In this document: positions 1-9,676 of the stretch, one piece after another
How positions within the stretch are numbered: the first letter of the stretch is position 1
How the letters are laid out: each line of letters starts with the position of its first letter
DNA from: an uncultured Pelagibacteraceae bacterium
Lineage (GTDB): Bacteria > Pseudomonadota > Alphaproteobacteria > Pelagibacterales > AG-422-B15
Direction of reading: 5' to 3'
NCBI GenBank assembly: GCA_902584815.1
Contig: CACIBF010000006.1
Location: 1 to 57,124 of the forward strand
DNA length: 57,124 nt
Translations under genes and position numbers: made by a program
Notes under the pieces: model-generated
Databases searched by the model: none
The model's input: only the letters and a program-made list of their open reading frames with translations
Told to the model about the DNA's origin: nothing

Positions 1-1212
1 TCAAATAATTCAGGTCAAATCTTCCAAACTTTTATTAGTGTCGATAAAGACTACCTATTTAATGTAAAGCAAGTTGTAAAAAATAATTCCTCAGAGGAAA
101 TTATAATTAATAACAATAGCAAGATTATTAGAAAAAAAGCACCTCAATTATCTGGAATGTTTATATTACACGAAGGGCCAATTGGCGTTTTACAGGAGGA
201 GCTTGAGCTTATTGATTACGATGATCTTAAAGAAGATAAAGATGTACTTAATTACGAAAGTGATAATGGTTGGATTGGAATAACAGATAAATATTGGCTA
301 GCTGCATTGATACCAGATCAAAATATACCTTTCAAAAGTATTTATGCCTATGATGATAATCTTGGTTATGTAGCATATTTTAGATCTCTGGACTCATATA
401 GCGTAAAGCCAAATACTAAAATTGAAATTAATAGTAAAGTTTTTGCTGGGGCAAAAGAAGCTGATCTTCTCGATCTCTATCAAGAAAAATATAACATCTA
501 TAATTTTGACTTAGCTATTGATTGGGGCTGGTTTTATTTTATTACCAAACCATTATTTTATGCAATTTCTTACTTCTATCAGTTATTTGGAAACTTTGGT
601 ATAGCCATCATCATTTTAACTGTAATCACAAGAATTGTATTCTTTCCTTTAGCTAACTGGTCTTTTGTATCAATGGCTAAAATGAAATTACTTCAACCAG
701 AAATGACTCGAATCAAAGATTTGTATAAGGATGACAGACAGCAACAGCAGCAAGCCTTAATGGCTCTTTATAAAAAAGAAAAAGTTAATCCTGTCTCGGG
801 GTGTCTGCCTATCTTGATACAAATACCTTTCTTTTTTGCAATTTATAAAATGTTATTCATTTCCATTGAAATGAGACATGCTCCATTCTATGGATGGATT
901 GAGGACTTATCAGTGAAAGATCCTACAACAATATTCAATTTATTTGGATTAATACCCTGGGATCCACCCTCATTCATGATAATAGGTATCTGGCCTATTT
1001 TAATGGGCCTGACAATGTATCTTCAACAAAAGTTAAATCCGGCTCCACCAGATCCCATTCAAGCTAAAATATTTTCATTCTTTCCTTTGTTTATAACAAT
1101 TCTTTTATCTCAATTTGCTGCTGGACTTGTTATTTATTGGACAACAAATAATATCCTATCCATTTTGCAACAATGGATTATTACTCGACGAACAAAAATA
1201 AAAACTAATTAA
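1..1212 (+). CDS. yidC: Membrane protein insertase YidC (5' end cut off by window)
   Basis: Inserts and folds inner-membrane proteins, alone or with SecYEG. The frame is open from base 1, so the ATG at 157 is internal and the true start lies outside the window; 403 residues are visible. The first ~165 are the end of the periplasmic beta domain. Then come the conserved hydrophobic segments of the insertase core, with an Arg in the ITRIVFFP stretch where the family keeps its groove Arg, a charged cytoplasmic loop (MAKMKLLQPEM, then a Gln run), the SGCLPILIQIPFF motif, and a last hydrophobic segment ending in LVIYWTTNN. It ends in a basic tail. argB starts 5 bases after the stop. Identification is secure. 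Confidence 0.96.
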   Translation, partial: SNNSGQIFQTFISVDKDYLFNVKQVVKNNSSEEIIINNNSKIIRKKAPQLSGMFILHEGPIGVLQEELELIDYDDLKEDKDVLNYESDNGWIGITDKYWLAALIPDQNIPFKSIYAYDDNLGYVAYFRSLDSYSVKPNTKIEINSKVFAGAKEADLLDLYQEKYNIYNFDLAIDWGWFYFITKPLFYAISYFYQLFGNFGIAIIILTVITRIVFFPLANWSFVSMAKMKLLQPEMTRIKDLYKDDRQQQQQALMALYKKEKVNPVSGCLPILIQIPFFFAIYKMLFISIEMRHAPFYGWIEDLSVKDPTTIFNLFGLIPWDPPSFMIIGIWPILMGLTMYLQQKLNPAPPDPIQAKIFSFFPLFITILLSQFAAGLVIYWTTNNILSILQQWIITRRTKIKTN

Positions 1213-1217
1213 TTATC

Positions 1218-2108
1218 ATGATAGTTTTAAAAAAAAGAGCTCTAGATAGAGCTCAGCTATTAAAAAAATATTGGAGGCAAGGTTCTAGATACCACTCAGG
1301 AGCGGAAAATTTTATATCTAATTACGAAAATCAATATGTTGTTATTAAATATGGTGGATTTTCTCTCAGTAAAAAAAAATTAGTTACATCTTTTGCTAAA
1401 AACATTTCCTTATTAAACCAATTGGGTGTCAAAATCATTATTGTCCATGGAGGAGGGCCACAAATAGAAAAAGAATTAAGAAAAAGAAAAATTATTGATA
1501 AAGAATATCAAGGTTTAAGAATTACCACAAAAGAAATATTAACAATTGTAAAGCAAATTCTTGGCAATCAATTAAATAAGATGATTGTTAAAGAAATAAA
1601 TAAATTTCGAGGAAATGCAATATCATTCAACGGATTAAATAAAAGATTACTTAAATCTAAAATTCTTATGAATGGTAAAATTGGCTTTGTGGGAAACCCT
1701 ATTAAATTAGATAAAAAAAGTCTTATGTCAGCAATAAGTAAGAATAAGGTTCCAATAGTTTCACCAATTGGTTTTGATGATAATGGAAATAAATACAATA
1801 TTAATGCTGATGTTGCTGCAGGGTTTATTGCTGAAACATTAAAAGTAAAAAGACTTCTTTTATTGACTGACGTGGAAGGAGTATTAGATAATAATAAAAA
1901 GCTTATTGTAGAATTAAACAAAAAAAAGGCTTTTGAATATATAAAAAAAGGAACTATAAAAGGTGGAATGATACCAAAAGTTAAAACATGCTTTAAAACT
2001 CTTAATAAAGGAGTAAGGGGTGTTGCTTTAGTTGATGGAAGAAAAGAAAATGCTATTTTAATGGAGCTTCTTACTGAAAAAGGGGCAGGAACATTAATTA
2101 AAAAATAA
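1218..2108 (+). CDS. argB: Acetylglutamate kinase
   Basis: Phosphorylates N-acetylglutamate, the second step of arginine synthesis, in the cytoplasm. 296 residues, normal for the family. Visible amino-acid-kinase motifs are VVIKYGG (catalytic Lys), VHGGGPQI (substrate and phosphate loop), [24 protein letters not shown] and GAGTLI at the C-terminus. The KYGG is followed by FSLS where most relatives have HAM or NAM. The N-terminal ~40 residues are basic and not typical, but no other in-frame Met precedes the core. It lies tightly between yidC and dapD. The sequence is Lys- and Asn-rich, as expected from low GC. Confidence 0.93.
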   Translation: MIVLKKRALDRAQLLKKYWRQGSRYHSGAENFISNYENQYVVIKYGGFSLSKKKLVTSFAKNISLLNQLGVKIIIVHGGGPQIEKELRKRKIIDKEYQGLRITTKEILTIVKQILGNQLNKMIVKEINKFRGNAISFNGLNKRLLKSKILMNGKIGFVGNPIKLDKKSLMSAISKNKVPIVSPIGFDDNGNKYNINADVAAGFIAETLKVKRLLLLTDVEGVLDNNKKLIVELNKKKAFEYIKKGTIKGGMIPKVKTCFKTLNKGVRGVALVDGRKENAILMELLTEKGAGTLIKK

Positions 2109-2113
2109 AAAAT

Positions 2114-2929
2114 ATGACTGATATTAAAAATATTATCGAAAATGCTTGGGATAATGTCTCTAGCCTTACCTCAGAGAATAAAGATATTGCTGAAGCAGTG
2201 AGAGAAGTGATTGGAAAACTTGATAATGGTGAGTACAGAATTGCTGAAAAAAATGGTAATGAATGGATCGTCAATCAATGGCTTAAAAAAGCAGTTCTTA
2301 TTTCATTTCGTTTAAATGATAATCAAATATTAAGAGGTCCTTACACTACTTGGTATGACAAAGTTAGAGGAAAGACAGTTGATTGGAATGAGGATGACTG
2401 GAAAAAAGCAGGGTATCGTCATGTACCCAATGGTACTGTAAGAGAGGGTTCTTTTATAGGTAAAGGCGTTGTTCTTATGCCATCGTTTGTAAATATAGGG
2501 GCTTACATTGATGAAGGTACTATGGTTGATACTTGGGCAACGGTTGGGTCTTGTGCACAAATTGGAAAAAATTGCCATTTATCTGGAGGTGTTGGAATTG
2601 GAGGAGTGTTAGAACCCCTTCAAGCCAATCCTGTAATAATTGAAGATAACTGTTTCGTTGGAGCAAGAGCTGAGGTTGCCGAAGGCGTAATTGTTAGAGA
2701 GGGGTCTGTTTTATCAATGGGAGTATATTTAGGAGCCTCAACTAAAATTGTTAATAGGTCAACAGGTGAAATATTTTATGGAGAAGTTCCAGCCTATTCA
2801 GTTGTTGTACCTGGAACATTGCCTAATGCGGATCCAGCTAAGCCTAGTTTGTATTGTGTAGTAATTGTTAAAACTGTTGATGAAAATACAAGGAAAAAAA
2901 CATCAATAAACGACTTACTAAGAGAGTAA
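2114..2929 (+). CDS. dapD: Tetrahydrodipicolinate N-succinyltransferase
   Basis: Succinylates tetrahydrodipicolinate in the succinylase branch of lysine and meso-diaminopimelate synthesis. 271 residues, matching the ~274 of the family. The middle (about 100-230) is a left-handed beta-helix of hexapeptide repeats, for example [20 protein letters not shown] and [14 protein letters not shown], followed by the [16 protein letters not shown] stretch typical of DapD. dapE, the next but one enzyme of the same branch, starts 5 bases after its stop, so the two are surely co-transcribed, probably with argB as well. Confidence 0.97.
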   Translation: MTDIKNIIENAWDNVSSLTSENKDIAEAVREVIGKLDNGEYRIAEKNGNEWIVNQWLKKAVLISFRLNDNQILRGPYTTWYDKVRGKTVDWNEDDWKKAGYRHVPNGTVREGSFIGKGVVLMPSFVNIGAYIDEGTMVDTWATVGSCAQIGKNCHLSGGVGIGGVLEPLQANPVIIEDNCFVGARAEVAEGVIVREGSVLSMGVYLGASTKIVNRSTGEIFYGEVPAYSVVVPGTLPNADPAKPSLYCVVIVKTVDENTRKKTSINDLLRE

Positions 2930-2934
2930 GTTAG

Positions 2935-4086
2935 ATGGAAGTCTTAGAGCTAACAAAATCACTTATATCGTGCCCTAGTATTACACCTAAAAATGAAGGT
3001 GTCCTTGATCTGCTTGAGAAAGAATTATCAGAAATAGGTTTCAAATGTCATCGCTACTCATTTAGCGATCATAATACACCTGACGTAGATAATTTATTTG
3101 CAAAATTTGGAAGTGGATCTCCTCATTTTTGTTTTGGTGGTCACACTGATGTGGTCCCTGTAGGCGATCTTGATTCTTGGAGCCACAACCCATTTAAACC
3201 AACAGAAGAAGATGGAAGAATATATGGGCGTGGTGCAAGTGATATGAAATCTGCTATTGGAGCATTTATCTGCGCAGCTAGGAATTATATTAAAAGCTCA
3301 GATTTTAAAGGATCGATAAGCTTGTTAATTACAAATGATGAGGAAGGACCTGCAATAAATGGAACAAAAAAAGTTCTCCAAAAATTATATGAGGATGGAG
3401 AAAAAATAGACTCTTGTATTGTAGGTGAGCCGACTTGCCCAAACAAATTAGGTGAAATGATAAAAATTGGAAGAAGAGGCAGCTTGACAAGTAAGATCAC
3501 TATTAAAGGTAAGCAAGGTCATGTGGCATATCCACAGTGGACTCTTAATCCAATTAATCCTCTAACAAAGATATTAAGTAATATATGTAATATTAATTTA
3601 GATTCAGGAACAAATGATTTTCCACCATCTAATATAGAGGTTGTTAATATTAGCTCTAGCGACGGAGCATCTAATGTAGTTCCTCAGATTGCAACAGGTC
3701 AATTAAACGTGCGATATAACATCAATCATAATGAAGAAAGTCTAACAAAAATTTTTGATAAAGTTGTTAAAAAAGAGATTGGTGATAGTGAATACGATTT
3801 TAAAATAGAATATAATAATTCTGCAGAACCTTTTCTCACAGAAAAAGGTGAATTTATAAATATTATTAAAGAGTCTGTTGATGAAGTTACTGGATTAGAT
3901 GCAGCCCTTACAACAACAGGAGGTACATCTGATGCTAGATTTTTTAAAGATTACTGTGAAGTTGCAGAATTTGGTTTAATTGGCGAAACAGCACATCAGG
4001 TAGATGAGAATGTCAAAATTGCTGATATTGAGAATCTTGAAAAGATTTATTATTCAATACTAAAAAAATATTTTCATAAAAATTAA
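2935..4086 (+). CDS. dapE: Succinyl-diaminopimelate desuccinylase
   Basis: Di-zinc M20 hydrolase that removes succinate from N-succinyl-LL-diaminopimelate. 383 residues, normal length. Metal and catalytic motifs are visible in order: FGGHTDVVPVGD (zinc His and catalytic Asp), GRGASDMKS (bridging Asp), TNDEEG (catalytic Glu), VGEPT, the dimerisation-domain GRRGSL...KGKQGHVAYP, and ETAHQVDE (last zinc His). The ATG follows dapD by 5 bases. It is the last gene of the plus-strand run and converges on truA with only 9 bases between them and no clear terminator hairpin. Confidence 0.96.
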   Translation: MEVLELTKSLISCPSITPKNEGVLDLLEKELSEIGFKCHRYSFSDHNTPDVDNLFAKFGSGSPHFCFGGHTDVVPVGDLDSWSHNPFKPTEEDGRIYGRGASDMKSAIGAFICAARNYIKSSDFKGSISLLITNDEEGPAINGTKKVLQKLYEDGEKIDSCIVGEPTCPNKLGEMIKIGRRGSLTSKITIKGKQGHVAYPQWTLNPINPLTKILSNICNINLDSGTNDFPPSNIEVVNISSSDGASNVVPQIATGQLNVRYNINHNEESLTKIFDKVVKKEIGDSEYDFKIEYNNSAEPFLTEKGEFINIIKESVDEVTGLDAALTTTGGTSDARFFKDYCEVAEFGLIGETAHQVDENVKIADIENLEKIYYSILKKYFHKN

Positions 4087-4095
4087 CTTAATCGT

Positions 4096-4833
4096 TTAGT
4101 ATTTTACTTCCATAAAATATAATCCTTCTGAAGGAGCTAATGCACCACATTTAGATCTGTTCTTTGATTTTAGTGCATTATCAAAATCGTGTATTGACCA
4201 ACTTCCATCACCTACCATTTTTAAACTACCTACTAATGATCTTACTTGGTGGTGTAAAAATGACTTTGCACTTATACCAAAATATATATTTTCATCAGAC
4301 TGAGTGATTTTGACCTCATCAATCGTTTTAATAGGACTCTCAGATTGACAATGAGCTGAGCGAAAAGTTGTAAAATCATGTTTGCCTTCTATCAAAGGTA
4401 TACATTTTTTCATAGACACAACACTTAAGCTTTTATGAACCTGCCAAGCTCTTCCTTTTTCAATTGTTAAGGGTGATTTTCTATTTATTATTCTATACAA
4501 GTATTTTCTCTGTATCGCGTCAAAACGAGCATGAAAATTTTCGTCGACTTCTTCAACATCTAAAATAGATATTGGCAATGGTCTAAGATGATCATTTAAG
4601 GCATTTTTAATGACATATGTATCAAAACTTTTCTTTTTAATATCGAAGTGGGCTGTTTGACCAATAGCATGTACGCCAGCATCAGTCCTACCAGCTCCAA
4701 ATATAGCCACCTCTTCTTCAAAAATCTTTTTAATCGCACTTTCAATTGATTCTTGTATTGATCGGCCATTTTCTTGTTTTTGCCAACCAACAAATGGGGT
4801 ACCATCGTATTCAATAATGATTTTATATCTCAT
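4096..4833 (-). CDS. truA: tRNA pseudouridine synthase A
   Basis: Makes pseudouridine at positions 38-40 of the tRNA anticodon arm. 245 residues, usual size. The catalytic Asp lies in GAGRTDAGVHA near residue 50. Other family landmarks are YDGTPFVGWQKQ at the N-terminus, FHARFDAIQRKYLYRI, and FLHHQVRSLVGSL near the C-terminus. Its ATG shares one base with the fmt stop codon (TAATG), so translation is probably coupled to fmt. Last gene of the dnaX-ybaB-recR-def-fmt-truA run. Confidence 0.96.
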   Translation of the reverse strand: MRYKIIIEYDGTPFVGWQKQENGRSIQESIESAIKKIFEEEVAIFGAGRTDAGVHAIGQTAHFDIKKKSFDTYVIKNALNDHLRPLPISILDVEEVDENFHARFDAIQRKYLYRIINRKSPLTIEKGRAWQVHKSLSVVSMKKCIPLIEGKHDFTTFRSAHCQSESPIKTIDEVKITQSDENIYFGISAKSFLHHQVRSLVGSLKMVGDGSWSIHDFDNALKSKNRSKCGALAPSEGLYFMEVKY

Positions 4834-5753
4834 TAGTCTAAATTATTTCCAACTAAAGCTTTATTGCCTAAAAGAAATGACTCAATACTTGATTGATTTT
4901 TTCCTTCTTTTTGTAATACTTTTAGGTTCAAAGAGTCTTTTCCACATGCGATTTCAAATTTATCATTTAATATTTCACCAGGCATACCATGACCATTAGA
5001 AATCTCTGCCTCAAAAACCTTAATGCGTTTACCATTCATTTCAAACCATGCTCCAGGTTTTGGATTAAAAGCTCTTATCTTTCTCTCAATGAGTTCAGCT
5101 GACTCGTTCCAGTTTATTCTTGTTTCAGATTTCAAAATTTTATTTGCATAGCTAGCAAGTTCATCACTTTGCTTAATTAATTCAAATTTGTATTCAAATT
5201 TGTTCAGAAACTTAGATAAATTTCTTACACCTAGCTCAGCTAAATTATTTGATAATGTATCTTGAGTATCTTTATTTTTGATTTCAATCTCATCAATAAA
5301 AACTATATCGCCAGTATCCAAACCTTCATCTATTTTTATAAAAGAAACTCCAGAAACCTGATCGCCTTCTATTATTGATCTTTGAATTGGTGCTGCGCCC
5401 CTCCAACGAGGAAGTATTGATGCATGAATGTTATAGCATCCATATTTTGGTATATTCAATATTTCTTTAGGAATAATAAATCCATAAGCAATAACAATTA
5501 TTAGATCTAATTTCATCGATTTAATTGAATTAATTATAGATTGATCTTTTAAATCCTCTGGAGACTCTAGTTGTAAGTTTAATTCTCTAGCTGCAAATGC
5601 TATCGGTGATAATGAACTTTTCATCCCTCTATTTGCTTTTTTTGGAGGAGAAGTAAAAACTTTAGTAATGTTTTGATTTAAATTAATTAATTCTTTTAAA
5701 ATTGGGACAGCAAAAGAAGATGTTCCCATGAATAAAATATTGTAATTATTCAT
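4833..5753 (-). CDS. fmt: Methionyl-tRNA formyltransferase
   Basis: Formylates Met-tRNAi with 10-formyl-tetrahydrofolate to make the initiator fMet-tRNA. 306 residues, normal. The N-terminal formyltransferase fold shows FMGTSSFAVPIL, HASILPRWRGAAPIQRSI (the signature with catalytic Asn/His/Asp neighbourhood) and DTGDIVF. The C-terminal OB-like domain includes AFNPKPGAWF. It lies directly after def, the enzyme that removes the formyl group, which is the classical pairing. One-base overlap with truA. Confidence 0.97.
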   Translation of the reverse strand: MNNYNILFMGTSSFAVPILKELINLNQNITKVFTSPPKKANRGMKSSLSPIAFAARELNLQLESPEDLKDQSIINSIKSMKLDLIIVIAYGFIIPKEILNIPKYGCYNIHASILPRWRGAAPIQRSIIEGDQVSGVSFIKIDEGLDTGDIVFIDEIEIKNKDTQDTLSNNLAELGVRNLSKFLNKFEYKFELIKQSDELASYANKILKSETRINWNESAELIERKIRAFNPKPGAWFEMNGKRIKVFEAEISNGHGMPGEILNDKFEIACGKDSLNLKVLQKEGKNQSSIESFLLGNKALVGNNLD

Positions 5754-5762
5754 TTTTATTTT

Positions 5763-6299
5763 CTAGGCTACAATTCGTTCTTTTGATGATTGTTTTTTTG
5801 CTTTTACTAGTTTCTTTACAATTAAATTTTTCTTTAATTTTGATAGATGATCAATAAATAAAATTCCTTCAAGATGATCCATTTCATGTTGAATGCAAGT
5901 TGCAAAAAGGCCTTCCACCTCTTCTTGCTTTTCTTTACCATCATAATCTAAGTAATTAATAACACACTTTTCTGGTCTCTCAATCTCAGCATATTGATCT
6001 GGCACTGAAAGACACCCTTCTTCATAAATAGATAAATCTTTTGCTTTATTTGAAATGATAGGATTAACAAAATACTTTGGTTCTTTTATACCATCTTCCT
6101 TATTCCATGAAATATCCATTACAATAACTCTAAGGGGTACGCCAACCTGCACAGCTGCAAGTCCAATGCCTGGGGCATCATACATTGTTTCGAGCATGTC
6201 ATCCATGAGCTTACGAATTTCATCATCAACTTTTTCAACTGGTTTTGAAATAGTTTTCAAAAGAGGATCTGGTGCTGTTAAAATTTTTTTTATTGTCAT
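5763..6299 (-). CDS. def: Peptide deformylase
   Basis: Metallo-hydrolase that removes the formyl group from nascent protein N-termini. All three motifs are present: [10 protein letters not shown] (motif 1), EEGCLSVP (motif 2, metal Cys) and QHEMDHLEG (motif 3, HExxH). The frame is open further upstream to 6437, overlapping recR, but the added 46 residues look unlike any deformylase, so the ATG at 6299 ([15 protein letters not shown], the usual N-terminus) is chosen, giving 178 residues. Nine bases separate it from fmt downstream. Confidence 0.95.
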   Translation of the reverse strand: MTIKKILTAPDPLLKTISKPVEKVDDEIRKLMDDMLETMYDAPGIGLAAVQVGVPLRVIVMDISWNKEDGIKEPKYFVNPIISNKAKDLSIYEEGCLSVPDQYAEIERPEKCVINYLDYDGKEKQEEVEGLFATCIQHEMDHLEGILFIDHLSKLKKNLIVKKLVKAKKQSSKERIVA

Positions 6300-6369
6300 A
6301 ATTATGAGATAAGACAACTTCAAAGCCTCGTCAAGATTAACCTTTTTTTTTGGCTTTAGATATGGATAT

Positions 6370-6975
6370 TTATAATTTTTGTCTCGAAGAAAGTGCCGCT
6401 GCAATCGTTCCTTCATCCATATAATCAAGCTCGCCACCTACTGGAACTCCGTGGCCCAATCGACTTACTTCTACATTTGAAGACTCGAGAGACTCTGCAA
6501 CATAATGCGCTGTCGTTTGACCGTCAACTGTAGCACTCATGGCTAATATCACTTCACTAACATGATCTTCACTGGCTCTTGCAACGAGTTGTTTGATAGA
6601 TAAATCATCGGGTCCAATGCCATTTATAGCTGAAAGGTTGCCACCTAGTATATGATAACATCCATTAAAAACTCCAGATTTCTCTAATGCCCATAAGTCA
6701 GCAACATCTTCAATCACACAAATCTGACTTTGGTCTCGCGAATTGTCTTCACACATTCCACAGGGTGATTGAAGGTCGATGTTTCCACAAGTTTCACAGT
6801 TTAAAATCTTCTCACTTGCATTTAAAAGTGCTTCAGACAAAGGTTTCATGAGTTGATCCTTGCGCTTTAGTAAATGTAGAACCACTCTGCCAGCAGATTT
6901 TGGTCCAAATCCAGGTAGCTTACTTATAAGCAAGATCAATCTATCTATTTCTTCATTTGAATAGTTACGACTCAT
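6370..6975 (-). CDS. recR: Recombination protein RecR
   Basis: Works with RecF and RecO to load RecA on gapped DNA. 201 residues from the ATG at 6975, just after the ybaB stop; a longer frame from 7017 overlaps ybaB and adds 14 atypical residues. Visible parts: N-terminal helix-hairpin-helix ([17 protein letters not shown]), a Cys4 zinc motif starting CETCG and ending CGMCED, and a Toprim domain with [12 protein letters not shown] and YHILGG. The gene order dnaX-ybaB-recR is very widely conserved in bacteria. Confidence 0.96.
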   Translation of the reverse strand: MSRNYSNEEIDRLILLISKLPGFGPKSAGRVVLHLLKRKDQLMKPLSEALLNASEKILNCETCGNIDLQSPCGMCEDNSRDQSQICVIEDVADLWALEKSGVFNGCYHILGGNLSAINGIGPDDLSIKQLVARASEDHVSEVILAMSATVDGQTTAHYVAESLESSNVEVSRLGHGVPVGGELDYMDEGTIAAALSSRQKL

Positions 6976-6976
6976 A

Positions 6977-7297
6977 TCAGAAAGGCATTTTAAAACCAGG
7001 AGGAAGCTGTAAGCCACCCGTTATCGAGCTCATTTCATCAGAAATTTTTTTCTGAATTTTCTCTTTACCATCATTAAACGCTGCAAGGATTAGGTCTTCA
7101 AGTATTTCAATATCGTCTTTTGAAATTAATGTTTCATCTATTTTTACAGATTTAACATTGTTCTTGCCATCAATAATTATTTTAATAAGTCCCCCACCAG
7201 AAGTTCCTTCAGCTTCAAGTGACTCTACTTTTTTTTGAGCTTCAGCCATCTTCTTCTGAAGATCCTGAGCTTGTTTCATCATATTATTAAAATTCAT
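6977..7297 (-). CDS. ybaB: Nucleoid-associated protein YbaB/EbfC
   Basis: Small DNA-binding dimer of the YbaB/EbfC family. 106 residues, usual length. It opens with the family's amphipathic helix (NNMMKQAQDLQKKMAEAQKK), then a Gly-rich turn (EGTSGGGLIKIIIDGK), an acidic helix (LEDLILAAFNDGKEKI) and a C-terminal GGLQLPPGFKMPF tail. Between dnaX (22 bases upstream) and recR (1 base downstream), the usual position. Stop codon TGA. Confidence 0.96.
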   Translation of the reverse strand: MNFNNMMKQAQDLQKKMAEAQKKVESLEAEGTSGGGLIKIIIDGKNNVKSVKIDETLISKDDIEILEDLILAAFNDGKEKIQKKISDEMSSITGGLQLPPGFKMPF

Positions 7298-7318
7298 TTA
7301 TCTTATCCCTATTTAAAT

Positions 7319-8566
7319 TTAATCAATATTTTCAACTTCTGTTCCTGGAAAAAAATCAATTATTTCTTTCACCTTGGGGTTTATACTTTTGTCACTTTCT
7401 GTGTCATCAATTGATCTACTCAAGTTTTTGATAAGATCCTCCGGGTTAGGTGAATCTTCTAAGTAAATAAGTCTTATAATTATCATCTCAAGACTACTTA
7501 TAGGAGAAAAAGAGCTTTGAACCTCATTTAAACCTTTATTAAGCATTTGCCAAACCATTGAAATAGACTGAATTTCAAGTTTTGTAGATAAATTTTCTAA
7601 AAGTTGAAACTCAGACTCAGTTAATAAGCTTTTAATACCTTCGTTTGCACCAATCTTAATCATTCCAAGTTGATGAATATTTGTAATTAGATCTTTTAAT
7701 AATAAAATAGGATCTGCACCGTGATCATACAGTTCATTTAGTTTTTTCAATGAATCTTCTGTTCTTCCCTCAATAATTAGTTTTAAGAGATCTAAAATTT
7801 GGGTAGGATCATTTAGTCCAATCATTTCTTTAACCAAGTCTTCACTCACATTTCCTTCAGAATAGGCAATACTCTGATCAAGCAAAGATAGAGCATCACG
7901 AACCGATCCATCTGCTGCCCTAGATAAAATCTTTAACGCCCCTTCATCAATTGAAATATTCTCTTGAGAACAGATTTCATTTAAATACTTGGATAAAGAA
8001 CCTGGCTCAACTCTTTTTAAATCATATCTTTGACATCGTGATAAAATAGTTGTTGGAATTTTTCTTACCTCAGTAGTTGCAAAAATAAACTTCACATGTG
8101 GAGGTGGTTCTTCTAAGGTTTTTAAGAGTCCATTAAAAGCAGCGGTGGATAACATATGAACTTCATCAATTATATAAATTTTATACTTTGAAGAAATTGG
8201 TGCATACTGCACTCCTTCAATTAATTCTCTTATATCAGAAATACCTGTTCTCGAAGCAGCGTCCATTTCTAAAACATCAACACTTCTTGACTCTGATATT
8301 GATATACAATTTTCACATTCTCCGCACGGCTCTTGAAAGCTTCCTTTGTCTACATCGATCGCCTGACAGTTCAGTGACATAGCAATAATTCTAGCAGAGG
8401 TTGTCTTTCCGACCCCTCTTACACCTGTCAATAGATAAGCATTTGCAATTCTTTTTAATTTGATCGCATTTTTTATTGTCTGAACAATAAGTTCTTGACC
8501 GATTAAATCACTGAATTTTCGTGGCCTATACTTTAATGGAATTGGTATATGTATATCAGTTGACAT
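7319..8566 (-). CDS. dnaX: DNA polymerase III clamp-loader subunit DnaX (gamma-length)
   Basis: ATPase of the clamp loader that opens and loads the beta sliding clamp. 415 residues: AAA+ domain with Walker A GVRGVGKT at 48-55, zinc-binding Cys at 67, 81, 84 and 87, DEVH Walker B at 134-137, sensor 1 around FIFATTEVRKIP, arginine-finger region SRCQRYD and sensor 2 GSVRDALSLLDQ. The collar domain follows. The protein stops soon after it, so the tau-specific part that binds helicase and polymerase in E. coli is absent; most relatives have 550-650 residues. No frameshift or continuing frame was seen. It heads the minus-strand run, with the SRP RNA just upstream. Confidence 0.95.
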   Translation of the reverse strand: MSTDIHIPIPLKYRPRKFSDLIGQELIVQTIKNAIKLKRIANAYLLTGVRGVGKTTSARIIAMSLNCQAIDVDKGSFQEPCGECENCISISESRSVDVLEMDAASRTGISDIRELIEGVQYAPISSKYKIYIIDEVHMLSTAAFNGLLKTLEEPPPHVKFIFATTEVRKIPTTILSRCQRYDLKRVEPGSLSKYLNEICSQENISIDEGALKILSRAADGSVRDALSLLDQSIAYSEGNVSEDLVKEMIGLNDPTQILDLLKLIIEGRTEDSLKKLNELYDHGADPILLLKDLITNIHQLGMIKIGANEGIKSLLTESEFQLLENLSTKLEIQSISMVWQMLNKGLNEVQSSFSPISSLEMIIIRLIYLEDSPNPEDLIKNLSRSIDDTESDKSINPKVKEIIDFFPGTEVENID

Positions 8567-8586
8567 GTTACTAAGTCTAATTTAGT

Positions 8587-8676
8587 GGGAGATTAAAGCA
8601 ACCCAAGTATAGTCATTACGGCTGCTTCTTTTCAGATCTGACCGGGTTCATGATATACTTGCCTACTTAATCTCCC
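8587..8676 (-). ncRNA. ffs: Small signal recognition particle RNA (4.5S type)
   Basis: Binds Ffh and guides ribosomes to the membrane. The minus strand carries the conserved SRP domain IV apex: GGTCAGATCTGAAAAGAAGC with the asymmetric internal loop and GNRA-like tetraloop, followed by AGCC. The RNA closes on itself: the 5' end GGGAGATTAAG pairs with the 3' end CTTTAATCTCCC, and intermediate pairings (CAAGTATA with TATACTTG, AACCC with GGGTT) form the long rod. About 90 nt, as in alphaproteobacterial 4.5S RNA. It lies upstream of dnaX in the same orientation. Ends are placed from the terminal helix and could be off by a few bases. Confidence 0.93.
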
Positions 8677-8681
8677 TCACT

Positions 8682-8687
8682 ATTATA
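8682..8687 (-). promoter_or_regulatory. -10 box of the SRP RNA gene
   Basis: A perfect TATAAT on the minus strand ends 5 bases before the predicted 5' G of the SRP RNA, the right distance for a sigma70 -10 element. No convincing TTGACA is seen 17 bases upstream. The divergent nudC gene starts at 8743, so its promoter must share this spacer. Confidence 0.7.
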
Positions 8688-8742
8688 GCAGACAGAAACC
8701 AAAAATTGCTTTAATTAATTTAATAAATATTTAATTTTTAGT

Positions 8743-9675
8743 ATGTCTAAAATAACTTTTGGTGACAATCCGTTAGATCATTCTTCAAAACTTAGAGGTG
8801 ATATTAAATGGCAGAAAAATGCTTTACAGTCTGATAAATCAAAGTTCATGATTTTTTATGAAGATAGACCTCTTATAAAAACTGATCCCGCCAACAGAGA
8901 CAATCCAAAAATATATTGGCTATCTTATCAAGATGTTAAATATTTACTCGATCAAAAAGTAATTACAATTTTTTTAGGTCTCATAGGAGAAAATATTTAT
9001 TATGCCATCGATTTAAACGAACAAAATAATGAATCTGAAAAATTGGAAAGTAGTTTATCAAACGCTAAATTTATTGATCTTAGATCTATTGCGCCAATGA
9101 TAAATAATAAGAGTGCGGCTGTAATTGCACAGGCTAAGTCAATTTTTGAATGGAACAAGTCTGCTATTTATTGCACAAAGTGCAAAGGAGTAGAGTTAGA
9201 AGTACTGGAGTCTGGATACAAAAAAAAATGCAATCAATGTGAGAAAGAATATTTCCCAAGAGTTGACCCAGTTGTCATAATGCTACCATTCCACAAAAAT
9301 AAATGTCTTTTGGGAAGGCAAAATATTTTTCCACCCAACATGTACTCAGCGTTAGCAGGATTCTTAGAGCCTGGCGAGACTATAGAGAGCGCTGTAATTC
9401 GTGAAGTAAAAGAAGAAGTAAATTTAAATACAGAAAATGTAATTTATAAATTTTCTCAACCTTGGCCATTCCCTTCTCAACTGATGATTGGTTGCCTTGC
9501 AGAAGTCGATAGCTTTGAACATGAGGCTGATGAGGATGAGATAGAAGACTCAATTTGGCTTGATAAAGAAGATCTTACAGCCATTTTTGTTGGCAAACAT
9601 CAAAAGAGAATATGGATTCCTCCTCCTATGGCAATTGCTCATCAATTGATATTAGAGTGGATGCATAAAAATTAA
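8743..9675 (+). CDS. nudC: NAD(+) diphosphatase / NADH pyrophosphatase (Nudix)
   Basis: Hydrolyses NADH to NMNH and AMP; in E. coli the same family also removes NAD caps from RNA. 310 residues. N-terminal domain, then a zinc ribbon with Cys 144, 147, 163 and 166, then the Nudix domain with the box at about 206-228 (G-x5-E-x7-REVKEE, the usual Gly near its end replaced by Asn). The QPWPFPS motif at 239-245, directly after the box, is the hallmark of the NudC subfamily. Converges on pheA with one base between the stops. Confidence 0.95.
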   Translation: MSKITFGDNPLDHSSKLRGDIKWQKNALQSDKSKFMIFYEDRPLIKTDPANRDNPKIYWLSYQDVKYLLDQKVITIFLGLIGENIYYAIDLNEQNNESEKLESSLSNAKFIDLRSIAPMINNKSAAVIAQAKSIFEWNKSAIYCTKCKGVELEVLESGYKKKCNQCEKEYFPRVDPVVIMLPFHKNKCLLGRQNIFPPNMYSALAGFLEPGETIESAVIREVKEEVNLNTENVIYKFSQPWPFPSQLMIGCLAEVDSFEHEADEDEIEDSIWLDKEDLTAIFVGKHQKRIWIPPPMAIAHQLILEWMHKN

Positions 9676-9676
9676 C

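Noticed and set aside
6300-6437. N-terminal extension of def
   Set aside because: Adds 46 residues unlike any deformylase and overlaps recR; the ATG at 6299 gives the standard start.
6976-7017. N-terminal extension of recR into ybaB
   Set aside because: The ATG at 6975, right after the ybaB stop, gives the usual RecR length.
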